Below, one piece after another: positions 8,133 through 18,495 of a stretch of 64,000 nucleotides of DNA; positions within the stretch are counted from its first letter, which is position 1; every line of letters starts with the position of its first letter. The position numbers and the translations under genes were made by a program. The stretch spans positions 248,001-312,000 of the forward strand of contig CAZSIB010000001.1 of the NCBI GenBank assembly GCA_964607245.1, read 5' to 3'. This DNA comes from CAZLPZ01 sp964607245. GTDB lineage: Bacteria > Pseudomonadota > Alphaproteobacteria > Micavibrionales > Micavibrionaceae. A model generated the notes under the pieces. That model had not been told where the DNA came from. It ran no database searches and worked only from the letters and a program-made list of their open reading frames with translations.

Positions 8133-9323
8133 ATGGATTCGCGCTCAACGTCGGACACGTCGCCGGCATCTTCTTCCCCCTCTGATTCCTTATCATCTGT
8201 GCCAAAGCCCCCGGGGCGCACGGGCCGTTTTTTTGCGCCTGTTTTTGCGTTTGTTTGTGTCATGGCCGCCTTTGCGCTGGCGCTTGTTTGGGCCTGGTCG
8301 GCGTTTCAGGGGCGTGTGGCCGAGGCCGCGTATACCGCGCCCAAGGCGGACATATCGATGACATTACCCATGGCGCGGGCGCTTGCCGCGACCGAACCCG
8401 CCGCGCGGATAGATTTTCCGCCGCATCCAGTTCTTGCGGCGACACCTGTTCTCGTCCCCGATATTCATGCGACGGAATCTTTTGATGCAGCTTCTGCTCA
8501 AGTGATGGTAGGGCCTGACCGTCAACAGATGCCGCGTTTGATTCCGGCGTCTCTTCCGGGGGTCAACAAAGAGGTTCAAAAACAGAATCATGACACACCA
8601 CGGATCGCCATTATTATTGACGATATGGGGCTTGCGCGACGCAACAGCCTCCGCGCGGTGAATATCGATGCACCCTTGACGTTGTCGTATCTGCCTTATG
8701 CTGACGACATTCAGGCCCAGGTCGATGAGGCCCGTGCGAAGGGGCACGAAATTATGCTCCATTTGCCGATGGAGGCGTTTGATCATCACATGTATCCCGG
8801 GCCGGGCGCGCTCACCACACGGCTTGCTCCCGATGTCTTGGCCGAACGCGTCAATCAGAACCTTTCGGCGTTCAAGGGATATCGCGGGATCAATAATCAT
8901 ATGGGGTCACGCCTGACCTCTGATCCCGTCGCGATGGAGGCCGTGATGCGCGAGATCGACCGGAAATCCGTTTTCTTTGTGGATTCCTGGACCAGCCCAA
9001 GGTCCGTTGCGTACCAAACGGCGGCGGCGTTTGATATTCCTCGTGGGCGGCGTGATGTGTTTCTTGACCATTATGAAGGTGAGGCGGCCGTGTGGAATGC
9101 CTTGAAACAGGCCGAATATCTGGCGCGGCGCCATGGGTCATCTGTCGTGATTGGTCATCCCAAGAATGATACGATCAATGTATTACAGACCTGGTTGCCC
9201 GCGGCCAAACTGCGCGGGGTTCAAATTGTCCCGATGTCAGAACTGACCTATCGCGGGTCCGCAGAACGTGACCCTGTTCTGATGGCAGATGCCGCGCGTC
9301 GGAGCCGTGTTGCAGGACGGTGA
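8133..9323 (+). CDS. Divergent polysaccharide deacetylase (DUF610/YibQ type)
   Basis: 396 residues with a low-complexity Ser/Pro N-terminus, one membrane anchor (about 32-55) and a C-terminal NodB-like barrel of the family called divergent polysaccharide deacetylase. Likely metal-site and active-site motifs are present: IIIDDMGL, HLPMEAF, NNHMGSR and GHPKND. It would act on periplasmic or peptidoglycan-linked sugars, but the substrate of this family is not established. The ATG at 8133 is preferred; a GTG at 8079 would add 18 residues. A second copy at 60947-62188 has lost these motifs. The gene stands alone, convergent with ppiD. Confidence 0.85.
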   Translation: MDSRSTSDTSPASSSPSDSLSSVPKPPGRTGRFFAPVFAFVCVMAAFALALVWAWSAFQGRVAEAAYTAPKADISMTLPMARALAATEPAARIDFPPHPVLAATPVLVPDIHATESFDAASAQVMVGPDRQQMPRLIPASLPGVNKEVQKQNHDTPRIAIIIDDMGLARRNSLRAVNIDAPLTLSYLPYADDIQAQVDEARAKGHEIMLHLPMEAFDHHMYPGPGALTTRLAPDVLAERVNQNLSAFKGYRGINNHMGSRLTSDPVAMEAVMREIDRKSVFFVDSWTSPRSVAYQTAAAFDIPRGRRDVFLDHYEGEAAVWNALKQAEYLARRHGSSVVIGHPKNDTINVLQTWLPAAKLRGVQIVPMSELTYRGSAERDPVLMADAARRSRVAGR

Positions 9324-9352
9324 GGAAGGAAGCCGACAGGCAAGAGAAAATT

Positions 9353-9461
9353 CCCTCTCCGCCCTTCAAGGGGGAGAGGGTTAGGGTGAGGTTAAGAAAT
9401 CCCTTACCCCCTCAGGAAATCCCTCACCCTCCCCCTCTCCCTTTTAAAAAAGGGAGAGGGG
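9353..9461. repeat. Palindromic CCCTCTCC repeats between convergent genes
   Basis: Two hairpins, at 9353-9380 and 9432-9461 (the second with a 14-bp perfect arm, CCCCTCTCCCTTTT), are separated by copies of the AGGGTGAGG / CCTCACCCT motif. They are typical intergenic palindromic repeats. They sit between the convergent deacetylase and ppiD genes and may end transcription from both sides. Their core resembles the hairpin at 1037-1064. Confidence 0.65.
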
Positions 9462-9487
9462 AAAAGCGGCGAAGTCGGTTTCTATAA

Positions 9488-11335
9488 CTACTCCGCGCTT
9501 TTCTTCGGGCCGTACATTTGCTGAAGCAGGCGGTCATTGACTTTGGCGTTATATCGGTCATTCAGCGCGCCCAGATATTGGACCAGTTGTTCATCTTTCA
9601 TCGCGCGCGCGGTGTCATCCCCCAGGGATTTCATCGCGTCATCTTTCGACTGGGCCGGATCTGCCAAGGTAGCCCCGTGCACGACCGCCAATAGAACCCC
9701 ATTGGGCAAGGTCTGGAAGATGGGTTTACCGATCTCCGCATCAAAAAGACGCGTCCAGGCCGCCCGGTCGATGAAGTCAGGGAGTTTCTCTTGTGATTTT
9801 TGTGCTGTCGCAAGTTGTACCAGAGCGCGACCTTTTTCTTTTGCAATGGCCGCAAGACTGGTCTTCCCAGCGGTCAAATCATTTAAGGTCATCTGAAGTG
9901 CCATCACATTCGCGCGTTTACGTTCGGACGCCATCCAATCTTTGATTAAACGCTCGCGCACCTGGGCCAGATCTTTCGGGCGGGCAGGGGTGATGCGGTC
10001 GACGACAACGACGGCGATATCTCCATTTGACATTTCGATCGGGGGAGAGACTTGCCCGGTTTCCGTCATATCAAAGGCAGCGGGGAGTGCCCGGGCCTTG
10101 AGCGCCCCCAAATCGCGAAACGCATCGGCGTCCTGGTCATTCATCCCGTCACGGGCGATGTTTTTAAATTCTTTGGCGGTCATTGAATTCGACTGAACTA
10201 CTGTATCAAAAGGAGTTCGGCGTTCATGCGCCTGGTCCAGCGTTTCAAGGCGTGTGTCCATCGCATCACTCAAACGGTCCTCAGTCAATTGCGCGATAAT
10301 TTTTTTCTTGGCTTGATCAAAGGGTTCGGCCCCGCCTGGGGTCATTTTGTTTACCTTGGCGGTGATCCACCCCAGGGGGGTCTGGGTGGGCGGGGTTTCG
10401 GTACCGATTGCGGCCTCGCGAATATCCGAAAGATAATCCGGCAGACTATCATCCATCGCGAAATCGTTCGTGTCCGTCCGGGTCGCGTGCGCGCGTGCAT
10501 CTGCATCGGCCTTTGTTTTATAGGTGGACACGGTGATATTCTTGGTGTCAGGACGGGTCATTTGATCCTTGTGTGCTTCATAGAACGCTTTGGCATCCGC
10601 CTCGGATACGGTCACGCTCGATTGGATCGCGGCGCGGGTTATCGTTGCAATACGAAAATCACGACGTTCGGGCAACAGAAATTCGTTCTGCCTTGTCTTA
10701 TAATAAGTCTCAAGCGCAACATCGGACGGCGGCACGATGCCGGGCACGTCATCATCGAGGAAGACAAGATAATCAATCGCGCGGGTCTGGTGCGCGGCCG
10801 CATAAAGCCCATGGAGCATCAGACGTGACGGCGCGGCACCGGCCCCGACAACATCGCGGAGCAAGGTGGTTGTGGTTTCGCGACGAAATCCGGCCAGAAA
10901 TTCGGGTTCTGACACACCTTGCGCCTCGATAAACCGCTTGATCACCGCGGCGGGCGTCGTTTTTTGTTCGGTCGCAACCGGGGCAGCCATAGCGGCAAGG
11001 CGGGCCAGCAACGCCTCATCCCCAACGGCCAGACCGTACCCATAGGCCGCGCGGGAGAGCATGCGCTGCCAGATTTCGGATGTCAGGATCCGGTTGATCA
11101 AGCCAATTTGATACGCCTGATCAGGGCGGATATTTTCAGCGCGTAAAGTGCGTTCAACGAGACGGGCAAATTCGACCTGGCCAATTTTCTCACCCTCCAT
11201 CTTGGCGACATCATGGCTGCCGACGCCAGACCGAAAACTGCCCGTCCAATCGGTCAAGACCAAAGAAAATCCGGCAAGAACCAGCATTGCCAGAAAAATA
11301 AACGAGAAAAAGCCATGGCGCATGAATTTCATCAT
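9488..11335 (-). CDS. ppiD: PpiD-like periplasmic foldase (parvulin family)
   Basis: 615 residues with a single N-terminal membrane anchor (about 8-30, after MMKFMRHG) and a large periplasmic part. The first 200 residues resemble the SurA/PpiD N-terminal chaperone domain. A central parvulin-like segment (about 240-330) contains PLGWITAKVNKM, which resembles the end of a PPIase domain but is degenerate. PpiD-type proteins help newly exported proteins fold at the Sec translocon. AAGGA lies 7-8 bases before the start. It is divergent from tpiA, the arrangement seen in many alphaproteobacteria. Isomerase activity is uncertain; the chaperone role is the safer call. Confidence 0.85.
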   Translation of the reverse strand: MMKFMRHGFFSFIFLAMLVLAGFSLVLTDWTGSFRSGVGSHDVAKMEGEKIGQVEFARLVERTLRAENIRPDQAYQIGLINRILTSEIWQRMLSRAAYGYGLAVGDEALLARLAAMAAPVATEQKTTPAAVIKRFIEAQGVSEPEFLAGFRRETTTTLLRDVVGAGAAPSRLMLHGLYAAAHQTRAIDYLVFLDDDVPGIVPPSDVALETYYKTRQNEFLLPERRDFRIATITRAAIQSSVTVSEADAKAFYEAHKDQMTRPDTKNITVSTYKTKADADARAHATRTDTNDFAMDDSLPDYLSDIREAAIGTETPPTQTPLGWITAKVNKMTPGGAEPFDQAKKKIIAQLTEDRLSDAMDTRLETLDQAHERRTPFDTVVQSNSMTAKEFKNIARDGMNDQDADAFRDLGALKARALPAAFDMTETGQVSPPIEMSNGDIAVVVVDRITPARPKDLAQVRERLIKDWMASERKRANVMALQMTLNDLTAGKTSLAAIAKEKGRALVQLATAQKSQEKLPDFIDRAAWTRLFDAEIGKPIFQTLPNGVLLAVVHGATLADPAQSKDDAMKSLGDDTARAMKDEQLVQYLGALNDRYNAKVNDRLLQQMYGPKKSAE

Positions 11336-11424
11336 GTGAGAATCCTTGTAATAATGGTTGCGGAACTATAACCGCTCGTGAGAAGAAGTAAACAGGCAGA
11401 GAGTCGCCTAGAGGAAAAAAGAAC

Positions 11425-12207
11425 ATGAAAAAACTCATCATCGCAAATTGGAAAATGAATGGCACGCGGGATTTGGTGCGCGATCTGGCGGGGGCCAGTC
11501 TTGCGGCGGTCACGGGGCTCGCGACTGCGCCGAATGTTGTGATCTGCCCGCCTTTTCCTTATTTGGCGGATGTTGGTGCCATCCTTGCGGAGACAGAGAT
11601 TCGTTTGGGGGCCCAGGATGTGGCGGTCGCGATGGACGAAAAAGGGGCGCAGACCGGCGATGTGTCACCGGCGATGCTTGCTGATCTGGGGTGTTCTTAT
11701 GTGATTATTGGTCATTCCGAACGGCGGGCGCGGTACGGTGAAACGGATGCACAGATTGCGGCCAAGCTTGCTGGGGTTTATGGGGCGGGGTTGATCCCTG
11801 TTTTATGTGTTGGAGAAAGCGCGGAGGTCCGTGCGACAGGGGCAACATCGGCGGTGGCGGCTGTGCGGGCGCAAATCGCTGGGGCGTTTGACGGCTTATC
11901 CGCAAAAAATATTGGACCCATGCGCGAATGCGTCATTGCCTACGAACCGATTTGGGCGATTGGGGCGGGGGCTGCGGCGGCGGAGAATGATATTATTGAA
12001 ATGCACGAGGAAATTGGCCGGATCTGTCATGAAAAGCTTGCATCAAGCGTGAGATTGCGTAGGATGTACGGCGGTTCGGTGAACGCCGCAAATGCGGGGG
12101 CGCTACTGGCGCTGCCGGGCGTTGAGGGTGTTTTGGTTGGGGGGGCGTCCCTCAAGGCCGATACATTTAGCGAAATTATTCGGGCGGCCGCGGCAGTCCG
12201 GTCATAA
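11425..12207 (+). CDS. tpiA: Triosephosphate isomerase
   Basis: Interconverts dihydroxyacetone phosphate and glyceraldehyde 3-phosphate in glycolysis and gluconeogenesis. 260 residues, normal length. Substrate-binding Asn8 and Lys10 are in ANWKMNG, the electrophile His97 in GHSERR and the base Glu174 in AYEPIWA. The phosphate-binding YGGSVN and the final GGASL are present. Flexible loop 6 reads AIGAGAAA where the family usually has AIGTGKTA, an unusual change in a part that closes over the substrate. AGAGGAAAAAA precedes the ATG. It starts the tpiA-secG-kdsA-eno group. Confidence 0.97.
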   Translation: MKKLIIANWKMNGTRDLVRDLAGASLAAVTGLATAPNVVICPPFPYLADVGAILAETEIRLGAQDVAVAMDEKGAQTGDVSPAMLADLGCSYVIIGHSERRARYGETDAQIAAKLAGVYGAGLIPVLCVGESAEVRATGATSAVAAVRAQIAGAFDGLSAKNIGPMRECVIAYEPIWAIGAGAAAAENDIIEMHEEIGRICHEKLASSVRLRRMYGGSVNAANAGALLALPGVEGVLVGGASLKADTFSEIIRAAAAVRS

Positions 12208-12232
12208 AGAAAGAAGAAAAAAGGAAAAAAAG

Positions 12233-12598
12233 ATGATCCAGGTTCTTTTGGTTATCCATTTAATTGTGACGGTCTTGATGATCGGGCTCATTTTGCTCCA
12301 ACGTTCCGAAGGGGGCGGGCTGGGGATTGGCGGTGGGTCTGGCGGATTGGGGGCGTTTGCCTCGCCACGCGCCACGGCGAATGCGCTTTCGCGTGCGACC
12401 ATGGGCTGCTTTGCTGCGTTTGTGGTGCTGTCTCTGGTTCTCGCCGTATTGGCGGGTGGCCAGGGTGGTGCAGGATCCACCAGTTTAATCGATAAACTTT
12501 CCGAAATACCGGCAGCCATTACCGTGCCCGCAGCAGGTGCGGATTCGGCCACAACACCCGCTGAGTCTACGAAACCCACAGTTCCGATGGGGGATTAA
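12233..12598 (+). CDS. secG: Preprotein translocase subunit SecG
   Basis: 121 residues. Two membrane helices (about 2-22 and 52-74) flank the conserved short loop LLQRSEGGGLGIGGG, which identifies SecG. It associates with SecYE and assists the SecA-driven step of export. The long Ala/Pro/Thr tail after the second helix is common in alphaproteobacteria. The start at MIQVLLVIHL is chosen because AAGGAAAAA lies just upstream and because the longer frame would run back into tpiA. It lies 25 bases after tpiA, probably in the same operon. SecA is encoded elsewhere in this window (39514-42318). Confidence 0.95.
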   Translation: MIQVLLVIHLIVTVLMIGLILLQRSEGGGLGIGGGSGGLGAFASPRATANALSRATMGCFAAFVVLSLVLAVLAGGQGGAGSTSLIDKLSEIPAAITVPAAGADSATTPAESTKPTVPMGD

Positions 12599-12695
12599 AG
12601 AGGTGGTTCATATATGGGTCAAACTTTGATTTATATATACTTTACAGTGTTTCATAAGGTGTCATAGCTTTTTGAAGGTCTTGGGTTTAGTAGCA

Positions 12696-14791
<2,096 letters not shown>

Positions 14792-14810
14792 CGCATCATG
14801 AGTATATAAT

Positions 14811-15035
14811 ATGTTAAATCATAGAGAGCCGATTCCATCAGCATTTGACTTGGCCTGGAGACGTGCATGGTGCCAAACATCTCGTGATGTCTACAGAAGA
14901 CTTGGACTGATTTTGAGTGATGAAGATGTTCAGAATCTTCGTCGTCAAGGTGCTCAACTTAATATTCGGGCAGAGATTGAAAGGTTACAGCGCGACCTTG
15001 GGGGTGCCTCATCAAAAAATCTACCCACCCCCTAA
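14811..15035 (+). CDS. Small unknown protein between eno and ftsB
   Basis: 74 residues, basic and mostly helical, with no signal peptide or membrane segment. It begins 19 bases after eno, in an AT-rich stretch, and lacks a strong ribosome binding site. The sequence around RLGLILSDEDVQNLRRQGAQ looks like an amphipathic helix. I recognise no family, and it may not be conserved. Confidence 0.45.
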   Translation: MLNHREPIPSAFDLAWRRAWCQTSRDVYRRLGLILSDEDVQNLRRQGAQLNIRAEIERLQRDLGGASSKNLPTP

Positions 15036-15097
15036 CCCATTCAAAAAATTTGTAAAATTGTCTTGACGCGCCACGATGCCCGCTCCAAAATAAACGC

Positions 15098-15412
15098 ATG
15101 AGAGATTTTTTCGATCGCCGCTATGCCATCCGCCAGAACTGGGTATTCATCCTGGGGGTTTTGCTCTCTGTTTATTTTTCGTATCATCTTCTTCAAGGGG
15201 GGCGGAGTTATATTCGCTTGATTGGCCTGAACCAGGCGATTGCCCGTGAAACCGTGCATGCAGAAACCCTGGCCTCAACCCGAGAGGAGCTTACCAAAAA
15301 GGTTGAAATGCTCCGCCCCGGGTCGATCAACCGTGACTTTTTGGAAGAACGCGCCCGGACGGTTTTGGGATACCGCACCCCCGAGGACTTGGACGTGATT
15401 TTGAAGAAATGA
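15098..15412 (+). CDS. ftsB: Septum formation initiator family protein (FtsB/DivIC)
   Basis: 104 residues with one membrane helix (about 17-35), a short coiled coil (about 40-72) and the conserved end motif RPGSINRDFLEERAR, typical of alphaproteobacterial FtsB-like proteins encoded after eno. FtsB bridges FtsL and FtsQ in the divisome and helps to activate septal peptidoglycan synthesis. The position downstream of enolase supports the call. Confidence 0.9.
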   Translation: MRDFFDRRYAIRQNWVFILGVLLSVYFSYHLLQGGRSYIRLIGLNQAIARETVHAETLASTREELTKKVEMLRPGSINRDFLEERARTVLGYRTPEDLDVILKK

Positions 15413-15418
15413 GTCACG

Positions 15419-15436
15419 GTCAATTAATAAATTGAC
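15419..15436. promoter_or_regulatory. Palindrome overlapping a promoter -35
   Basis: GTCAATT-AATA-AATTGAC is a perfect 7-bp inverted repeat. Its right arm overlaps the TTGACG of the candidate promoter at 15432-15460. It could be an operator, or a weak AT-rich terminator stem for ftsB. Confidence 0.4.
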
Positions 15437-15460
15437 GTAATAAATTTTTTGTTATAGGAT
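15432..15460 (+). promoter_or_regulatory. Promoter candidate for the gene at 15495
   Basis: TTGACG at 15432-15437, a 17-base spacer, then TAGGAT at 15455-15460. The ATG follows 34 bases later. Confidence 0.4.
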
Positions 15461-15494
15461 CCTGCTGTTTCATTTCCTTTCGCGGTAGGTCCTC

Positions 15495-16208
15495 ATGGTT
15501 ACAGAATATTCACCCGAAATTTCTTCCCCGCGCATGGGGGTGCATCATGTGTCAAGTTTTTCTGAGCTGATCGCAGCGAGGTATACCCCCGAACAGAGCT
15601 GTTTTGCGCTCCTGCGGGGGCCACTTACTGGTGATTTTAATGCCCTTGCCTTACGGCTAGATCATGATACGAAGATTTCTGCTTTTGGATACAAGCAATT
15701 AACGCGTCAAGAGCTTGAGTCCTATGGTTCCTCCACAGAGGGGGATGAAGCAAAAGCCTTGGAGGAGGTGATTTCTGATATGGAGTCCTTGCACCAAGAA
15801 GCACCGGACCGCCCCGCGTTTTTACGTGTGCGCGCGCCCTTCACAGGACCTGAAGAAGATTTTATGCTTCATGCGGATGGGGCACGCACGTCTTTCCATT
15901 TTGATCAGCTTTTATGCAACTATAACACCCCGCGGACGGTATGGGTCTGTTACGATGATGCAGAGGTAAAAGCACCTGAAGTGAGAAACGGTATCCCCAC
16001 GAACGTGGGAGCGTTTTTTGAAGCGAAGCCAGGTGCGCCACATTACGTGTTTCCATTAGGGACGGTCTGGCGGCATGCCTGCAACCACAGGGGGATGGGG
16101 AATGTACGACCCTTCCTTCATTATGCGCCAATGATAAAGGAGGGGCATGTTCCTCGCCTTAATCTCGCAGCAACCGTTGCAAGACTGCCAGGTGCCCACG
16201 CCTTTTAG
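15495..16208 (+). CDS. HxD-motif protein, possible iron-dependent oxygenase
   Basis: 237 residues. Conserved-looking elements are His135-Phe-Asp137 in TSFHFDQ, then His194 or His198 in VWRHACNHRG, then Arg205 in NVRPFLHY. The order HxD ... H ... R with this spacing resembles the 2-oxoglutarate/Fe(II) oxygenase core. The HxD strand also recalls the DUF1826 family of unknown function (FHxD followed by a short TY.xP.T.W segment). No signal peptide is visible. It has its own candidate promoter with an overlapping palindrome and is convergent with atpF. Function unknown; the oxygenase reading is inference. Confidence 0.6.
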   Translation: MVTEYSPEISSPRMGVHHVSSFSELIAARYTPEQSCFALLRGPLTGDFNALALRLDHDTKISAFGYKQLTRQELESYGSSTEGDEAKALEEVISDMESLHQEAPDRPAFLRVRAPFTGPEEDFMLHADGARTSFHFDQLLCNYNTPRTVWVCYDDAEVKAPEVRNGIPTNVGAFFEAKPGAPHYVFPLGTVWRHACNHRGMGNVRPFLHYAPMIKEGHVPRLNLAATVARLPGAHAF

Positions 16209-16214
16209 GGATAC

Positions 16215-16718
16215 TTATATTCCCGTATGCGATCTTACCTGATCCAGCGCGCGGTCGATAAGCCGGGCGCGGGTATCGGCGTCTAATTTCCGGGTCATGA
16301 GTTTTTCGGTCGCCTCAAACGCCAGATCCGCCGCCACTTGGCGCAGTTCCGACACCGCTTGATCGCGCAGTAAGGAAATGCGTGCGGTCAGTTGTTCTTC
16401 CTTACGCGCCATCATGTCGGTGAGACGCGCTTCTTCGTGCACACGGAATTGGTCGGCACTCGCCCGTGCCTGAGCCACCAAGGCATCCGCATCGCGCGCG
16501 GCGTCGCGTTGGCGCTGTTCAAATTCAAGGAGAAGGGCGTTCGCCTGGGCCCGCAAGGTCTCGGCCGCCGCCACTTCATCACGGATTGTTTTAATTTTGG
16601 TATCCAGCGCAGCCAAAAGCGCAGGCCAGCCGAATTTTGCGGCGAGCAACGCAAAAACGGCAAAGGAAAAAATAATCCAGGTATAGCTGTCGTTCAAGAT
16701 ATCCATGTCGTTATCCAA
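16215..16718 (-). CDS. atpF: ATP synthase F0 subunit b
   Basis: Peripheral-stalk subunit that joins the membrane sector to F1. 167 residues with an N-terminal membrane helix (about 13-32, WIIFSFAVFALLAAKFGWP) and a long charged coiled coil. It starts 45 bases downstream of atpF'. An alternative ATG four codons downstream (16706) is possible. It is the last gene of the atpI-atpB-atpE-atpF'-atpF cluster. F1 genes are not in the window, as expected for alphaproteobacteria, where F0 and F1 operons are separate. Confidence 0.93.
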   Translation of the reverse strand: MDNDMDILNDSYTWIIFSFAVFALLAAKFGWPALLAALDTKIKTIRDEVAAAETLRAQANALLLEFEQRQRDAARDADALVAQARASADQFRVHEEARLTDMMARKEEQLTARISLLRDQAVSELRQVAADLAFEATEKLMTRKLDADTRARLIDRALDQVRSHTGI

Positions 16719-16763
16719 TTCATCGATCGTGCCGGCGGGAGTATACGCGCCGTTTTCGCGGCG

Positions 16764-17369
16764 TTATGCCGCCTGTTGTTCGTGTGACAACGCATCGACC
16801 ACACTTTGAGCTTCTTGGGTCGACACAGGCGTTGCTAAAATTTCGGTTGCAGCGTGGGCCGCGACGTCCGCCGCAACCGCCCGCATATCGGAGAGAAGGC
16901 GCGGGCGCAGCGCGGCAAGTTCGGTTTCTGTCCGTGCGACTTCTTGGGTGAATTTGGTGCGGTAGCTATAAAGAAGATCGGCCGTTTTTTCTTTCAGTTG
17001 GGCATCCACCTGGCGGAGTGTGTCGGTCGCGCGTTCTTTGGCCCGGTTCATATTGCGTTCATAGGCCGCGCGGATTTGCGCTGCCTTGTCCGATAAGTCA
17101 CGCGCGGAGTCGAGATCGGCTTGAATCTTGCGCTGGCGATCGGCGAGCGTTTGGGTCAAGCGGGGCAGGGCCCTGCGCGAGAAAAAGACGTACAGAACGG
17201 CAAAAGTCACGGCCAGCCAGAAAATTTGCGAGGGAAACCAGGCGGCGTTAAATTGAGGCAATCCGGCGCCGCCCTCGGCTTCATTCGCCAGAGCAGAAAA
17301 CGCCCCGGCCCCTGTTGTAATCAGGGTCGCGGCGCCAAAGGTTAAAATATGTCGTGCGTAGCCGCGCAT
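16764..17369 (-). CDS. atpF': ATP synthase F0 subunit b'
   Basis: Second, diverged b-type stalk subunit, which pairs with b in phototrophs and alphaproteobacteria. 201 residues: an N-terminal hydrophobic extension (about 8-28), a short Gly/Pro linker, a membrane helix (about 46-64, SQIFWLAVTFAVLYVFFSR), then a coiled coil to the end. The motif FPSQIFWL before the helix is typical of b'. It overlaps atpE by one base. Confidence 0.93.
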   Translation of the reverse strand: MRGYARHILTFGAATLITTGAGAFSALANEAEGGAGLPQFNAAWFPSQIFWLAVTFAVLYVFFSRRALPRLTQTLADRQRKIQADLDSARDLSDKAAQIRAAYERNMNRAKERATDTLRQVDAQLKEKTADLLYSYRTKFTQEVARTETELAALRPRLLSDMRAVAADVAAHAATEILATPVSTQEAQSVVDALSHEQQAA

Positions 17370-17599
17370 TAAACGATTTTCAGCAAAATCATGAACGAAA
17401 TGAGCAGCGCGAAAATCGCGAGCGCCTCGGTGAGCGCAAAGGTCAGGAAGAATTTTTTATCGAGTTGCTCGGCTGCACCGGGGTTACGCCCGACAGCGTC
17501 GTTATAGGACGAGAAAATCAGCCCAAGGCCAATCCCCACGCCAAAGAGCGGCAGCAAAGCCAAAGCGCCCGAGAGTAAACGCATTGCGTCAAGTTCCAT
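17369..17599 (-). CDS. atpE: ATP synthase F0 subunit c
   Basis: Proteolipid that forms the rotor ring. 76 residues, two membrane helices joined by the polar loop GRNPGA. The first helix carries the glycine repeat GVGIGLGLIF, and the second has the ion-binding carboxylate Glu58 (FALTEALAIFAL). The ion site lacks the extra polar residues of sodium-type rings, so proton coupling is expected. It lies between atpB and atpF'. Confidence 0.97.
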   Translation of the reverse strand: MELDAMRLLSGALALLPLFGVGIGLGLIFSSYNDAVGRNPGAAEQLDKKFFLTFALTEALAIFALLISFMILLKIV

Positions 17600-17667
17600 T
17601 TTTATCTTCCTTTTCGTTCGATTTTAAAGGGTTCATTCGTGAATCAACCGCCGACACGCTACACAAA

Positions 17668-18429
17668 TCAGTGGCCGATTTCAACCGTGTCTTTGAGATA
17701 GATGCAGGTCAGAATTGTAAAGACATAAGCCTGAAGGAAGGCGATGAGAAATTCAAAGCCCATGAGGACGGTATTAAACAAGGCAGGCATGAGCCCGACG
17801 GCAATTCCCCCGGCCCCGAGGCCCATGGCGGCGACAGAAAGCCCGGCAAAAACCTTGAGCATAATGTGTCCCGCCATCATATTCGCAAAAAGACGGACCG
17901 ACAGGGTGACAGGGCGGACCAGGAACGAAATCAGTTCAATCGGGATAATGATGGGGGCGAGCCACAGCGGCACGCCGGGCGGTAAAAACAGGTGTAAAAA
18001 ATGTGTCCCGTGCCGGACAAGGCCAATGCCGAGAACCATAAAAAAAATCATGAGGGCGAGGGCCCCGGTCACGATAATATGGCTGGTATAGGTAAAAGAA
18101 TGCGGGATCATCCCCAAGGCATTGCCCAGGAAAACAACCATAAAGGTTGTAAAAACGAAGGGGAAATAGGCCATGCCGGCAGGGCCGGTGTTTTCACGCA
18201 CCATATTCGCAATAAAGCCATACACACCTTCGGCGAGCGCCTGAAGGCGTCCGGGCACAACCGCGCGCGGGGCGGTGGCGACGGAAAACAAGACGATCGA
18301 GGCGAGGGTCGCAACCATCATCCACAAGGATGAGTTGGTAAAGGCCAGATTGATATGGTCCGTAACGGGCAGATTTACAATCGGCTGAATTTCAAATTGA
18401 TGTAAAGGGGAGTGCGCAGCGTCCGACAT
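17668..18429 (-). CDS. atpB: ATP synthase F0 subunit a
   Basis: Stator membrane subunit that forms the proton half-channels against the c ring. 253 residues with five or six membrane helices. The essential Arg179 is in SVRLFANMMAGH, and the final helix has QAYVFTILTCIYL. The N-terminus is short and periplasmic. It is normal in length for alphaproteobacteria. Confidence 0.97.
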   Translation of the reverse strand: MSDAAHSPLHQFEIQPIVNLPVTDHINLAFTNSSLWMMVATLASIVLFSVATAPRAVVPGRLQALAEGVYGFIANMVRENTGPAGMAYFPFVFTTFMVVFLGNALGMIPHSFTYTSHIIVTGALALMIFFMVLGIGLVRHGTHFLHLFLPPGVPLWLAPIIIPIELISFLVRPVTLSVRLFANMMAGHIMLKVFAGLSVAAMGLGAGGIAVGLMPALFNTVLMGFEFLIAFLQAYVFTILTCIYLKDTVEIGH

Positions 18430-18495
18430 CGTTTGGTTCCATTAAATAAATTCCAGATTTTCTACCCTGTTTGTCAAAATTTGGCAAGGGGCGGA

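Noticed and set aside
8364..8900. Minus-strand 178-aa frame
   Set aside because: Antisense shadow of the deacetylase at 8133, with no family resemblance.
14811..15035. CRISPR or phage elements in the intergenic stretches
   Set aside because: No regularly spaced repeats, phage structural genes or transposases were seen anywhere in the window.
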